DNA from: Acidobacteriota bacterium
GTDB taxonomy: Bacteria; Acidobacteriota; Terriglobia; Terriglobales; Acidobacteriaceae
DNA: 6,750 nt
Direction: 5' to 3'
Assembly (NCBI GenBank): GCA_021779695.1
Contig: JAJYAE010000242.1
Location: 1 to 6,750, forward strand
The notes under the pieces were generated by a model. The model was not told the origin of the DNA and did not search any database. It worked only from the letters and a program-made list of their open reading frames with translations. Position numbers and translations under genes: made by a program. Positions 6,464 to 6,750 of this stretch are shown here, piece by piece (positions within the stretch are counted from its first letter, which is position 1; each line of letters starts with the position of its first letter).

Positions 6464-6480
6464 CCCCGGCAAAGCCGGGG
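6464..6480. repeat. Palindromic end repeat, copy 2
   Basis: CCCCGGC-AAA-GCCGGGG, a perfect 7-bp stem that extends to 10 bp over 6461-6483 with one T-G pair. It shares 16 bases with copy 1 at 5845-5860, in the same orientation, and lies upstream of tnpA, where an IS200-type left-end hairpin would be. Confidence 0.75.
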
Positions 6481-6531
6481 GGGACTCCCGATTGGCGCTA
6501 GTCTCCCTCATTGAGTAGGGGATTTCGCCGT

Positions 6532-6750
6532 TCATAATGAATCGTCTCTTGGTTTCGAGTGGAAGCTCTCTCGACAGTTGTTCTCCGTTGGGAACTCCTT
6601 CAAGTGGATGCCCCGCCGATAGCAATTCTGCTCAAATGCTTCCCTCTTCAGTGAATCGATTCGACACGCTTCATGACCCCGTCTGATCGCCGTATTATGG
6701 AGCCTCTGAAGAGCTCCCCGATGCACAACTGCTGCGGGTAACGTGGATGG
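6532..6750 (-). CDS. Doubtful partial reading frame running off the right edge
   Basis: On the minus strand a frame stays open from the right edge to a TGA at 6532-6534 (72 codons), containing HRGALQRLHNTAIRRG and ending SKPRDDSL. I do not recognise it. There is no clear start with a ribosome site inside the window. The codons lack the strong C/G third-position bias of the other genes (many A/T-ending codons, AGA/AGG arginines), and the DNA is less GC-rich. It may be the end of a foreign or decaying gene, or no gene at all. The stretch between it and the end repeat (6484-6531) holds nothing recognisable. Confidence 0.2.
   Translation of the reverse strand, partial: PSTLPAAVVHRGALQRLHNTAIRRGHEACRIDSLKREAFEQNCYRRGIHLKEFPTENNCRESFHSKPRDDSL

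Larger units (their letters stand above)
5845..6483 (-). mobile_element. Decayed IS200/IS605-type (RAYT-like) element, about 640 bp
   Basis: A minus-strand tnpA remnant lies between two same-orientation palindromes (5845-5860 and 6464-6480), the layout of single-gene IS200-like elements and of RAYT/REP units. There are no long terminal inverted repeats, as expected for this HUH/Y1 class, which moves as single-stranded DNA without target duplication. The exact ends cannot be seen; the limits given are the outer edges of the hairpins. It sits directly behind the large secreted-protein gene without damaging it. Confidence 0.65.

Overview
The window looks like chromosomal DNA of an Acidobacteriota (probably Terriglobia, 'subdivision 1'). 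The inference rests on three things. Two genes encode proteins of the acidobacterial 'VWFA-related' family (the TIGR03436 type, recalled from memory). The left edge holds the N-terminus of a permease of the type amplified in acidobacteria (ADOP/MacB-like). The right part holds a REP-associated/IS200-type transposase remnant close in sequence to copies common in these genomes. Coding regions are GC-rich with strong C/G third positions, which creates many long but spurious antisense reading frames. Species cannot be fixed from sequence alone.

Layout from left to right. (1) Positions 1-152, minus: first 50 codons of an ABC-transporter permease running off the left edge. (2) 231-1355, minus: a secreted VWFA-related protein, 78 bp upstream of the permease and possibly cotranscribed with it. 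(3) 1459-1495: a strong rho-independent terminator that separates this pair from the next gene. (4) 1521-2546, minus: a SAM-dependent methyltransferase with an N-terminal dimerisation/winged-helix domain; its start is fixed by a perfect AGGAGG. (5) 2547-2908: a divergent intergenic region with a striking CTAG-rich palindrome. (6) 2909-5839, plus: a 976-residue secreted protein joining a VWFA-related module, beta-rich middle segments and a distinct C-terminal domain with an LPNF-x-C motif. (7) 5845-6483: a decayed IS200/IS605-type (RAYT-like) element, bounded by two copies of the palindrome CCCCGGCAAAGCCGGG and carrying a minus-strand tnpA. The tnpA has lost the second His of its HUH motif and has a one-base deletion; three further hairpins lie behind it. 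(8) 6484-6750: lower-GC DNA with only a doubtful partial reading frame.

Functionally, the two VWFA-related proteins and the permease are cell-envelope or secreted components; the methyltransferase is a separate soluble enzyme. Nothing shows that all genes serve one pathway, and I see no defence system, CRISPR array or RNA gene. The points most worth a second look are the domain fusion in the 976-residue protein, the doubly inactivated transposase that keeps intact-looking end hairpins, a hairpin that could hide the transposase ribosome-binding site, and the CTAG cluster between the divergent genes.
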